A DNA stretch of 7,490 nucleotides from Candidatus Segetimicrobium genomatis (GTDB taxonomy: Bacteria > Sysuimicrobiota > Sysuimicrobiia > Sysuimicrobiales > Segetimicrobiaceae), in assembly GCA_005883865.1 (NCBI GenBank), contig VBAO01000039.1, positions 1 through 7,490 on the forward strand, given 5' to 3'. This document shows positions 1-6,482 of the stretch, in pieces (positions within the stretch are counted from its first letter, which is position 1; every line of letters begins with the position of its first letter). The notes under the pieces were generated by a model that made no database searches, was not told where the DNA came from, and saw only the letters and a program-made list of their open reading frames with translations. The translations under genes were made by a program, and so were the position numbers.

Positions 1-1395
1 GAGCAGGCGCCGTGGATCGAGCTCACGCCTCCCGGCGAGTACCGGCGCACGCGCGAGCCGGCGGGACGGGTCTACCTCCCCACCGCCTCCTACGAGGAGA
101 TGGGCGAGTGGGCGCTGCCGCCGGAGCAGTCGACCCGCCTCGCGCACCTCAAGCACGACCTCGAGACCAGCCCGTGGGCGGAGGTGCTCCCGTTCGTGCG
201 CGGGGGGTTCTGGCGCCACTTCCTGGTCAAGTACGACGAGGTCAACACCCTGCACCGGCTGAGCCTGCGCGCCGGGGGCAAGGTCCACGCCATGACCCCG
301 GGGCCGGAGAAGACGCGGGCGCTCGACGCGCTGTGGGCCGGGGAAGGCAACTGCCCGTACTGGCACGGGGTGTTCGGCGGCGTCTACCTGCCCCACATCC
401 GCGGCGCCGCGTTCAGCCACTCGATCGCGGCCGAGGCGATCGCCGAGGAGGCCGCGCACCCCCGGCCGTTTGCGCTCGCCGAGACGGCGGATCTCGACGG
501 GGACGGCCGGCCGGACGTGCGGCTGGCCACGGACGTCCTGGCCCTGACCGTCGATCCCGGCCGCGGCGGCAGCGTGGTGGAGTGGGATTACCGGCCGGCG
601 CGCCGCCACCTGGGGAACGTGCTGACGCGGCGGCGCGAAGGCTACCATGCCGATCTCATCGAGGCCCTGGCATCGGGCGCGGCCCGCGTCACCGAGCAGG
701 AGGGCCTGGAGACCATCCACACCACCGCGGTGCGGGTCAAGCAGCCCGGGCTCGAGCGGTTCCTCATCTACGATCGGTGGCGCCGAGCCAGCCTGCGCCT
801 CCACCTGCTGCCCCGGGGCACCACGCTCGAGCAGATGTGGCGCGACCAGCAGGACGATCTCGGCGGGTTCGCGACCGGCGCCTATGCGTGGGAACTCGAT
901 GAGGCGCGCGGGCGCGCCGCGGTTCGGCTGCGCCGCGCCGCGGATCTCGGGGGCGCCCGGGTATCGGTCGAACGCGTGATCGAGATGGCATCGGGCGCCC
1001 ACGGGCTGGTCCACCGCGCCCGCATTCGCGCGGACGGCGCGGCGACGGCGCCCGCCCTCCTCGCCGAAGAGTGGGGGCTCGGCGTGTTCGGCGCGTCCGG
1101 GGAGGTGTGGGCGGAAGCGGGGGGCCGCCGGATCCCCCTCCACGAACCGGGAGCGCTGCCCGAGGCGGAGCGCGTGACGGTGAACGAGACCCACTCGGGG
1201 CTCGCCCTGACGTTCGAACCGTCCGCGCCGGTGGGGATCTGGGCCTTTCCCCTCATCACCATCTCGAACTCCGAGGGGGGCTACGAACAGAATTTCCAGG
1301 GTGCGGTGCTGGTGCTCTGCCGGCCCGTCGATCTGGCCTCCGGCCAGACCGTCGAACACGCGACGCGGTGCAGGATCGCCGGCCGTCCGGCGTGA
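1..1395 (+). CDS. GH57 4-alpha-glucanotransferase/alpha-amylase-like protein, C-terminal part (5' truncated)
   Basis: The reading frame is open from base 1 to the TGA at 1393-1395, giving 464 visible residues. The true start and the catalytic GH57 barrel lie upstream of the window. Visible residues 26-37 (LPTASYEEMGEW) match the conserved end of the GH57 catalytic region. Next comes a DUF1925-like helical segment with WRHFLVKYDEVNTLH (about 71-85) and NCPYWHGVFGGVYLPHIR (about 117-134), which are hallmark stretches of this family. The rest (about 160-464) resembles the beta-rich DUF1926 domain and includes an acidic DLDGDGRPD motif near residue 165, reminiscent of a calcium loop. Family members such as the Thermococcus litoralis 4-alpha-glucanotransferase transfer or cleave alpha-1,4-glucan chains, probably in the cytoplasm. 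The nucleophile and acid/base residues are off-window, so transferase and amylase activity cannot be separated here. The gene is followed by a promoter-bearing gap and looks like the end of its own transcription unit. The family call is solid; the exact substrate is not. Confidence 0.9.
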   Translation, partial: EQAPWIELTPPGEYRRTREPAGRVYLPTASYEEMGEWALPPEQSTRLAHLKHDLETSPWAEVLPFVRGGFWRHFLVKYDEVNTLHRLSLRAGGKVHAMTPGPEKTRALDALWAGEGNCPYWHGVFGGVYLPHIRGAAFSHSIAAEAIAEEAAHPRPFALAETADLDGDGRPDVRLATDVLALTVDPGRGGSVVEWDYRPARRHLGNVLTRRREGYHADLIEALASGAARVTEQEGLETIHTTAVRVKQPGLERFLIYDRWRRASLRLHLLPRGTTLEQMWRDQQDDLGGFATGAYAWELDEARGRAAVRLRRAADLGGARVSVERVIEMASGAHGLVHRARIRADGAATAPALLAEEWGLGVFGASGEVWAEAGGRRIPLHEPGALPEAERVTVNETHSGLALTFEPSAPVGIWAFPLITISNSEGGYEQNFQGAVLVLCRPVDLASGQTVEHATRCRIAGRPA

Positions 1396-1403
1396 TCGGC
1401 GCC

Positions 1404-1432
1404 TTTACGGGGTCTGCCCGCGGTGGTATGAT
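1404..1432 (+). promoter_or_regulatory. Sigma-70-like promoter for the aminotransferase operon
   Basis: A TTTACG box at 1404-1409 (4 of 6 matches to TTGACA) is separated by exactly 17 bp from TATGAT at 1427-1432 (5 of 6 matches to TATAAT). It is AT-richer than its surroundings and sits in the only gap between the GH57 gene and the aminotransferase. Transcription would be expected to begin around 1438-1440. That leaves a leader of about 10 nt to the ATG at 1450, or about 32 nt to the GTG at 1471. The call rests on sequence match and placement only. Confidence 0.6.
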
Positions 1433-1470
1433 CCTCTCGCACAAAAGGCATGCCTCCGGCGAGGCTCTCG

Positions 1471-2808
1471 GTGGGTGAACTGCAAAAGTCGGAAGAGTAT
1501 CTGCGGCGCGCGCGGCGGGTGTTGCCCGGGGGCGTGAACAGCAACATCCGGCTGGCCGAGCGCCCGATCCCCTTAGTGTTCACCCGGGCCCGCGGGCCCA
1601 TCCTCGAGGATGTCGACGGCAACACGTATATCGACTACGTGTGCGGGATGGGGCCCATCATCCTCGGGCATGCCGACCCCCGAGTGACCGGAGCCGTCGT
1701 CGAGGCAATCGACCGGGGCCTGGTCTTCGGAGGCACCCACCTCCTGGAGATCGAGGTCGCCGAGCGCATCGCGGCCGCAGTCCCATCGGTCGAGGTCATG
1801 CGGTTTTGCTCCTCCGGTTCCGAGGCGGTCCACGCGGCGATCCGCATCGCCCGCGCGGCCACCGGCCGGTGGAAGATCGCGAGGTTCGAGGGCCACTACC
1901 ACGGCTGGCTGGACACGATCTACATCGGGGAGCCGCCGGACCCCGAGCGGCCCGTGGCCCCCGCGGTGCCGGGCACCCGGGGCCAGCCCCGCGCGGCGCT
2001 CCAGGACGTCATCGTCCTGCCCTGGAACGACCCGGAGGCGCTGCGGGCGGCGATGCAGATGTACCGTGGGCAGATCGCCGCGGTGATCCTGGAGCCGATC
2101 CTGTGCAACACCGGGGTCATCCCCCCCCGGCCGGGGTATGTCGAGGCGATCCGGGAGTGGTGCGACCGCGATGACGCCGTCCTCATCTTCGACGAGGTAA
2201 TCACCGGCTTCCGCGTCGCGCTCGGCGGGGCGCAGTCGTTGCTCGGGATCACGCCCGATCTCACGGTTTTCGGGAAGGCGGTCGCCAACGGATTTCCGCT
2301 GAGCGTGGTCGGGGGCCGGGGCGACCTGATGGAGCCGGTCGCTTCCGGGGCGGTGCTGCACGGCGGCACCTACAACGGCAACCTCCCCGCGATGGCGGCC
2401 GCCCGGGCGACGCTGGACGCGCTCGCAGCCGGCGGCGGCGCCGCGTACCAGGGCATCACGGCCACCGGGCGCGCCCTGATGGAGGGGCTGCGGAATGCCG
2501 GCGCGGAGGCCGGGGTGCCGGTGCTCGTCCAGGGGCCGGGGCCCGTCTTCCACATGTGGATCACGCCCCGGTCGTCGATCGAGGACCCGCGCACGGCGCG
2601 GACGGAAGGGGCGGAGCGGTACGCGGCGTTTGCCGAGGCCCTGGTGCGGCGCGGGGTGCGGCCGATTCCGGGCGGGCGGTGGTATCTCTCCGCCGCCCAC
2701 ACCGCCGAGCACGTCGCGCAGACCGTGCACGCCGCGCGGGACGCGCTCGTGGAGGTGCGCAACGCCTTCCCCGCGTCGACGACGGCAGGGACATCGAGCC
2801 CGAGATGA
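1471..2808 (+). CDS. Class III PLP-dependent aminotransferase, HemL-like (glutamate-1-semialdehyde aminomutase family)
   Basis: This is a soluble PLP fold-type I enzyme of the class III aminotransferase family. Numbering from an ATG at 1450, it shows LPGGVNSNIR (25-34), the phosphate-binding SSGSEAV (121-127), EGHYHGW (147-153), FDEV with D248 contacting the PLP ring, and FGKAVANGFP with K276 as the Schiff-base lysine. Length (about 445 aa) suits the family. It resembles glutamate-1-semialdehyde 2,1-aminomutase, but it has SSGSEA where true HemL usually has NSGTEA, and YIGEPP in place of the KAGSG-type loop. I therefore read it as a HemL-like paralogue of unknown substrate. I prefer the GTG at 1471 because GCGAGG (1459-1464) lies 6 nt upstream and the resulting N-terminus fits the family. 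The ATG at 1450 would have a leader of about 10 nt and no usable ribosome site. The stop overlaps the ATG at 2805 (ATGA), so this is the first gene of a coupled operon. Confidence 0.88.
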   Translation: MGELQKSEEYLRRARRVLPGGVNSNIRLAERPIPLVFTRARGPILEDVDGNTYIDYVCGMGPIILGHADPRVTGAVVEAIDRGLVFGGTHLLEIEVAERIAAAVPSVEVMRFCSSGSEAVHAAIRIARAATGRWKIARFEGHYHGWLDTIYIGEPPDPERPVAPAVPGTRGQPRAALQDVIVLPWNDPEALRAAMQMYRGQIAAVILEPILCNTGVIPPRPGYVEAIREWCDRDDAVLIFDEVITGFRVALGGAQSLLGITPDLTVFGKAVANGFPLSVVGGRGDLMEPVASGAVLHGGTYNGNLPAMAAARATLDALAAGGGAAYQGITATGRALMEGLRNAGAEAGVPVLVQGPGPVFHMWITPRSSIEDPRTARTEGAERYAAFAEALVRRGVRPIPGGRWYLSAAHTAEHVAQTVHAARDALVEVRNAFPASTTAGTSSPR

Positions 2809-2916
2809 CCTCCAAAGAAGGAGGGGCCACCGTGCCCAAACGATCCCGGCGTGACGTCTCTAGCATCCGACCCAGGCGCGACTTCCTCGGGGAGCTCGGC
2901 GTCCGCGGCGGCGTTG
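2805..2916 (+). other. Out-of-frame N-terminal remnant of the SelA-like gene
   Basis: An ATG at 2805 overlaps the aminotransferase stop (ATGA), and a GTG at 2832 follows an ideal ribosome site. Both open the same frame. From the GTG it reads MPKRSRRDVSSIRPRRDF and then LGELGVR, ending at 2906. SelA-like enzymes of this type typically begin with a short basic segment followed by a LGVR-type stretch, then an INAxGT-type motif and a glycine pair before the MPPE-like segment. Here only 10 nt (2907-2916) separate LGVR from the MPPE codons at 2917, which lie in a different frame; roughly 45-48 nt would be expected. Third codon positions from 2850 to 2912 are mostly G/C in this frame and less so in the frame of the downstream ORF. 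This suggests a deletion with a frameshift. Confidence 0.6.
2818..2824 (+). promoter_or_regulatory. Strong Shine-Dalgarno site (AAGGAGG) for the SelA-like gene
   Basis: AAGGAGG is a full match to the anti-Shine-Dalgarno complement. It lies 7 nt before the GTG at 2832, an ideal spacing. It is 26 nt from the GTG at 2851 that opens the long downstream ORF, which is too far to serve that codon. It therefore marks 2832 as a genuine initiation site, in the frame that does not continue into the rest of the enzyme. Confidence 0.75.
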
Positions 2917-3951
2917 ATGCCCCCCGAAGCCGTCCAGGCCTTCGCGGCCATGTCGCGCCATTTTGTCCGGCTCGACGAGTTGCACGATGCCGTGGGCCGG
3001 CGGATCGCCAAGCTCCTCAGCTGCGAGGCGGCGATGGTCACCTCCGGCGGGTTTGGGGCGCTGACCCTGGGGACGGCGGCCTGCATCACCGGGACCGATC
3101 CGGAGCGCATCCGGCGGTTGCCCGATACGGCCGGGATGAAGAACGAGGTCATCGTGCAGAAGTCCCACCGCTTCGCCTACGATCACGCGGTCCGCAACTG
3201 CGGCGTCCGCCTGATCGAAGTCGAATCGGAGGACGACGTCGAGCGCGCCCTGACCGAGCGCACCGCCATGATGCTGTTCCTCAACAAGAACGAGCCCCAG
3301 GGCCGGATCCCGGCGGCCAAGTTCGTCCGGCTCGGCAAGCACCTCGGGATCCCCACGCTCAACGACGCCGCCGCGGATGTCCCGCCGGTGGAGAACCTGT
3401 TCGCGCACACGCTCCTGGGCTTCGATCTGGTCGCCGTGTCGGGCGGCAAGGGCCTCCGGGGACCGCAGGGCGCCGGCCTGCTCCTCGGGCGCGCGGACCT
3501 GATCCATGCCGCCCGGCTGAACACCGCCCCGCACAGCGACACGATCGGGCGCGGCCTGAAGGTCAGCAAAGAAGAGATGATCGCCATGATGGTGGCGCTG
3601 GAAGTCTACCTGCAGCGCGACCACCAGGCCGACTGGCGGGAATGGGAGCGGCGGGTCGACGTGATTCGCGAGGGCCTGGCGGCGGTGCTCGGGGTCATGA
3701 CGGAGCGCTTTGTCCCGCCGATCGCGAACCAGGTGCCCCACGCGCGCATCCGGTGGGATCAGCGCCTCGTGAAGGTGAGCGCGGCCGAGATCGTCCGGGA
3801 GTTGAGGGACGGGAACCCGTCGATCGAAGTGGTGCCGGTTCCCTACGAAGAGGGCAGCGTGGAGATCGCCTCCTGGATGCTCCAGCCGGGTGAGGCCGAG
3901 ATCATCGCCCGGCGCCTCGGCGAGGGTCTCGCGAGCGCCACGCGGGCGTGA
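2851..3951 (+). CDS. SelA-like PLP-dependent enzyme (L-seryl-tRNA(Sec) selenium transferase / ammonia-lyase superfamily), probably N-terminally damaged
   Basis: This is a fold-type I PLP enzyme related to SelA and to D-glucosaminate-6-phosphate ammonia-lyase (DgaE)-type proteins. Numbering from the GTG at 2851, it shows MPPEAVQAFAAMSRHFVRLD (23-42), VTSGGFGALTLGTAAC (63-78), LPDTAGMKNEVIVQKSH (90-106), NDAAADVPP (171-179) with D172 as probable PLP-ring aspartate, and SGGKGLRGPQ with K200 as the Schiff-base lysine. The body to the stop at 3949-3951 is intact. The first 22 residues (MTSLASDPGATSSGSSASAA and two more) are low-complexity Ser/Ala and look like out-of-frame translation. The GTG has no ribosome site at proper distance, whereas the strong site upstream serves another frame. 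Either the gene has suffered a small deletion and frameshift, or translation starts late (TTG 2914 or ATG 2917) without the usual N-terminal strand. True SelA is unlikely: no selenocysteine gene is seen nearby and the family has many non-SelA members. Substrate unknown. The gene is overlapped by doxX at its 3' end (GTGA). Confidence 0.8.
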   Translation: MTSLASDPGATSSGSSASAAALMPPEAVQAFAAMSRHFVRLDELHDAVGRRIAKLLSCEAAMVTSGGFGALTLGTAACITGTDPERIRRLPDTAGMKNEVIVQKSHRFAYDHAVRNCGVRLIEVESEDDVERALTERTAMMLFLNKNEPQGRIPAAKFVRLGKHLGIPTLNDAAADVPPVENLFAHTLLGFDLVAVSGGKGLRGPQGAGLLLGRADLIHAARLNTAPHSDTIGRGLKVSKEEMIAMMVALEVYLQRDHQADWREWERRVDVIREGLAAVLGVMTERFVPPIANQVPHARIRWDQRLVKVSAAEIVRELRDGNPSIEVVPVPYEEGSVEIASWMLQPGEAEIIARRLGEGLASATRA

Positions 3952-4376
3952 CCGCGAGGACGCAGACGGGCGCAACCGGCAACGGGCGCGGCGCCGGGAT
4001 CGACCTCGCCCTCCTGCTGCTGCGCTTGATCCTGGCCGCCGCCTTTGGGACGCACGGCTACCTCAAGTGGGCCGGCGGCCTGGGGCGCCTCGCGGGGCTG
4101 ATGATGACCGTCCACCTCCCCTTCCCCGACCTCCTCGCGCGCGTCTCCGCCACCCTGGAGCTCGGAGGCGCCGTCCTGCTCCTCCTCGGGCTCTGGACCC
4201 GCCTCGTCGGGGCGCTGCTCGCGGTCGAGATGGCGGTCGCCATCGTCAAGGTCGTCTGGCCCCAGGGATTCATCGGGGGGTTCGAGTTGGAACTGACGTT
4301 CCTGACCGTCGCGCTCGCCCTCGCCGTCGCCGGCGGCGGAACGTTAGCGATCGGGCGCGACCGGCTTTCGCGGTAA
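3948..4376 (+). CDS. DoxX family membrane protein
   Basis: This is a 142-residue, strongly hydrophobic protein with four probable membrane helices at about 19-36, 63-81, 84-104 and 113-130. The arrangement LLRLILAAAFGTHGYLKW near TM1, a TLELGGAVLLLLGLWTR stretch at TM2 and a conserved-type WPQGF before TM4 fit the DoxX/DUF4267-like family of small inner-membrane proteins. DoxX members are linked to quinone or redox partners in some organisms (thiosulfate:quinone oxidoreductase, oxidative-stress complexes), but most are uncharacterised. The GTG start overlaps the preceding stop (GTGA, 3948-3951) with no clear ribosome site of its own, so translation is probably coupled to the SelA-like gene. 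Its last 33 bp overlap the 3' end of the opposing kinase gene. The family call is good; the role is unknown. Confidence 0.82.
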   Translation: MTARTQTGATGNGRGAGIDLALLLLRLILAAAFGTHGYLKWAGGLGRLAGLMMTVHLPFPDLLARVSATLELGGAVLLLLGLWTRLVGALLAVEMAVAIVKVVWPQGFIGGFELELTFLTVALALAVAGGGTLAIGRDRLSR

Positions 4377-6341
4377 CCCGCCTCGTTCCAGAACCGCCAG
4401 GAGCGTCTTCACGTCGAGGGGTTTGGTGAGGTACGCTCGTGCCCCGGCGGCCAGCAGGCGGTCGACCTGACCGGGCGTGGCGTCGGCGCTGATCACGACG
4501 ACCGGGATCTGACGCGTCTCGGGGTCGGCCTGCAATCGCTGGAGGACTTCGTCTCCCGGGATGTCCGGGAGGTGCAGGTCGAGCAGGATCAGGGCGGGCC
4601 GGTGCTCCCGGGCCAGATCCAGGCCCAGGCGGCCCTGCATGGCGGGAACGAGCCTCACTTCGGGTCGATGGGCGAGGAGACGCTGGATGAGCTTGAGATT
4701 CGAGAGGTTGTCTTCGATGTAGAGGATGATCTGGGCTTTCTTGGACGCGTCCAGGTCGACCTTGTCGGGGAGGGGCGCGCCTGTCCGCGCGATCCGGTCC
4801 ACCGGGCTGTCCGTCTGAGACAATTCGACCCAGAAGGTGCTCCCCCGGCCCACGGCGCTCTCGACCCCCAGCGTGCCCCCCATCGCCTCGCTCAGGCGCT
4901 TGGAGAGCGCCAGGCCGAGCCCGGTTCCCTCGATCCCCGTCTGCTCGATCCCCAGACGCTCGAAGGGAGTGAAGACCAACTTCAGCTTTTCCGGTGCGAT
5001 GCCGGGGCCGGTATCGTGCACGTTGATCCGCACCCGACCCTCGGCGGTTTCCTCGACGGAGAGATTCACCAAGCCTCCCTTCCGATTGTACTTGACCGCG
5101 TTGGAAAGGAGATTCAGGAGCACCTGCTTGAGACGCTGACGGTCGCCCATCACGAAGCGGGTGGGGAGACCGGCCGCCCCACCCGTGAGGCGGACGTCTT
5201 CAGCGGCGGCCAGGGGGGCGACCAGGTCGAGGCTCTCCCGGACCACCTCGGTGATCGACACCGGCTCGACGGAGATGGCCAGGCGGCCCTCCTCGATTCG
5301 TGCGATGTCCAGCACTTCGTTGATGAGATCGAGCAGGTGCCGCCCCCCCTTGAGGATATGCTCGACGCTCTCGCGTTGCTCGGGGCTCAAGGAGTCCATC
5401 TCGAGCAACTGGGCAAACCCAAGGATGGCGTTCAACGGAGTCCGCAGCTCGTGGCTCATCCGGGAGAGAAACTCGCTCTTGGCCTGGTTGGCCCGGTCGG
5501 CCTCGTCCTTCGCCTGACGGACCGCCTCCCGCGCCTCGGTGCGCCGGCTGATGTCGTGGACGAACGCGCTGAACATGTGCCGGGACCCCAACCGAATGGG
5601 CGTGATCGTCAATTCGACCGGGAACTCGTGTCCGTCTCGGTGCAACGCCGTGATCTCGATCCGCGTGTTCAGGACCGGCCCGGCGCCGGTCTCGAGAAAG
5701 TGCGCCAGGCCCCGCCGGTGGGCGTCCCGGTATTGCGGGGGGATGATCGTGTCGGCCACGGGCCGGCCGACGGCTTCTTCCTTGGTCCAGCCAAAGGTCG
5801 TCTCGGCCTGGGCGTTCCACGCGGTGATGACGCCGCCGCCATCCATGCCGACGAAGGCCTCGTACGCGCCGTCGATGATCAGGCGGACCCGCTCCTCGCT
5901 GTCCCGCAGCGCACCCTCGGCCCGCCTATGCTCGGTGATATCCCGGGCGACCGCAAAATACAACTGGTCCTCGACTGAGACGGCGGTGGTCCAGGAAATC
6001 CACCTGTACGAGCCATCCTTGGTGAGATAGCGGTTCTCAAAGGACACCGTCTCGGCGCCGGCCATGAGCCGTTGCGCCTCCCTGATCGTCGATCCCCGGT
6101 CTTCGGGGTGCACGAATTCGATGAAGGGTTTGGCTGTGAGCTCCATGATGGTGAAGCCAAGCGTTCGTTCCCAGGCCGGGTTCAGCTGTTTGAAATACCC
6201 GTCGAAGCCCGCGATGCACAGCATATCGAGGGAGAGGGTGAAAAACCGCTCGCGCGGGCCGAAGCCGGCGGCAGCGGCCCCCGGTCGGTCCGCCGGCCGG
6301 GGTTTCATGGGGATCCGTTTCGTGCGTCGTATCGCGCTCAT
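4344..6341 (-). CDS. Hybrid sensor histidine kinase: PAS-PAS-HisKA-HATPase-receiver
   Basis: This is a 665-residue soluble hybrid kinase with no signal peptide or membrane segment, so it probably senses a cytoplasmic cue. PAS 1 spans about 28-140, with LDMLCIAGFDGYFKQLNPAW and a YRWISW/ARDITEHRRAE end. PAS 2 spans about 148-270, with WNAQAETTFGW and FSAFVHDISRRTEA. A short helical linker leads to the H-box FLSRMSHELRTPLNAILGF, with H297 as the phosphoacceptor. The ATPase domain has the N-box (about 410-420, LNLLSNAVKYN), DTGPGIAP (443-450), FTPFERL (457-463) and GTGLGLAL (472-479). The receiver (about 536-652) has E543/D544, D588 as phosphoacceptor, S618 and K640-P641, so all key residues are present. 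There is no DNA-binding or Hpt domain, and no partner regulator in the window. The start at 6341 has no clear ribosome site; M12 (6306-6308) is an alternative. It is transcribed divergently from rsmI and ends inside doxX. Confidence 0.93.
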   Translation of the reverse strand: MSAIRRTKRIPMKPRPADRPGAAAAGFGPRERFFTLSLDMLCIAGFDGYFKQLNPAWERTLGFTIMELTAKPFIEFVHPEDRGSTIREAQRLMAGAETVSFENRYLTKDGSYRWISWTTAVSVEDQLYFAVARDITEHRRAEGALRDSEERVRLIIDGAYEAFVGMDGGGVITAWNAQAETTFGWTKEEAVGRPVADTIIPPQYRDAHRRGLAHFLETGAGPVLNTRIEITALHRDGHEFPVELTITPIRLGSRHMFSAFVHDISRRTEAREAVRQAKDEADRANQAKSEFLSRMSHELRTPLNAILGFAQLLEMDSLSPEQRESVEHILKGGRHLLDLINEVLDIARIEEGRLAISVEPVSITEVVRESLDLVAPLAAAEDVRLTGGAAGLPTRFVMGDRQRLKQVLLNLLSNAVKYNRKGGLVNLSVEETAEGRVRINVHDTGPGIAPEKLKLVFTPFERLGIEQTGIEGTGLGLALSKRLSEAMGGTLGVESAVGRGSTFWVELSQTDSPVDRIARTGAPLPDKVDLDASKKAQIILYIEDNLSNLKLIQRLLAHRPEVRLVPAMQGRLGLDLAREHRPALILLDLHLPDIPGDEVLQRLQADPETRQIPVVVISADATPGQVDRLLAAGARAYLTKPLDVKTLLAVLERGGLPRKPVAPDR

Positions 6342-6399
6342 GTCGGTCGACGCTCTCGCCGAGAGGAGAGGCTTGCCCTGTTAGATGCCCCAAGTCCCT

Positions 6400-6414
6400 G
6401 CCCGTTGGACGGGC
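6400..6414. repeat. Inverted repeat GCCCGT-TGG-ACGGGC in the divergent intergenic region
   Basis: A perfect 6-bp inverted repeat with a 3-nt spacer lies in the 141-bp space between the divergent kinase and rsmI genes. ACGGGC recurs at 6417-6422, giving two tandem copies of that hexamer. It could be an operator half-site pair, a small hairpin in the kinase leader, or chance in GC-rich DNA. It has no following T-run, so it is not a convincing intrinsic terminator. Confidence 0.3.
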
Positions 6415-6467
6415 GCACGGGCCCGCGACTCGCCCCGCGCGCCATCCTCCCCGATCGCTAGGCCCTC

Positions 6468-6476
6468 TGCTATAGT
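6468..6476 (+). promoter_or_regulatory. Extended -10 promoter (TGCTATAGT) of rsmI, leaderless arrangement
   Basis: A TG dinucleotide at 6468-6469 followed one base later by TATAGT (6471-6476) forms an extended -10 element in an otherwise GC-rich gap. No good -35 box lies 16-18 bp upstream, as is common for extended -10 promoters. The GTG start of rsmI begins at 6483, six bases after the hexamer. Transcription would be expected to start at or within a base or two of that codon, giving an mRNA with essentially no leader. Confidence 0.6.
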
Positions 6477-6482
6477 GGAAAT

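Noticed and set aside
1573..2730. A 385-codon open frame on the - strand opposite the aminotransferase
   Set aside because: Antisense shadow of a well-supported gene; its Arg/Pro/Gly/His/Asp-rich translation has no family features.
1471..2808. Assignment as true HemL (glutamate-1-semialdehyde aminomutase)
   Set aside because: Overall similarity is clear, but key loop motifs differ from canonical HemL and no other tetrapyrrole gene is nearby, so the gene symbol was withheld.
2556..3893. A 445-codon + strand frame running from inside the aminotransferase gene through the SelA-like gene
   Set aside because: Beyond about 2916 its translation is Arg/Gly/Pro-rich shadow of the SelA-like gene. Only its short portion around 2805-2906 looks genuine, and that is reported separately.
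2860..3975. A 371-codon open frame on the - strand opposite the SelA-like gene
   Set aside because: Antisense shadow; the + strand frame carries the PLP lysine motif and other family motifs.
4572..5978. A 468-codon open frame on the + strand opposite the kinase gene
   Set aside because: It is fully antisense to a kinase with all diagnostic motifs, its translation shows no recognisable domain, and long antisense open frames are expected in GC-rich coding DNA.
6400..6414. Possible rho-independent terminator
   Set aside because: The stem is only 6 bp, no T-run follows on either strand, and the position between divergent genes does not call for a terminator.
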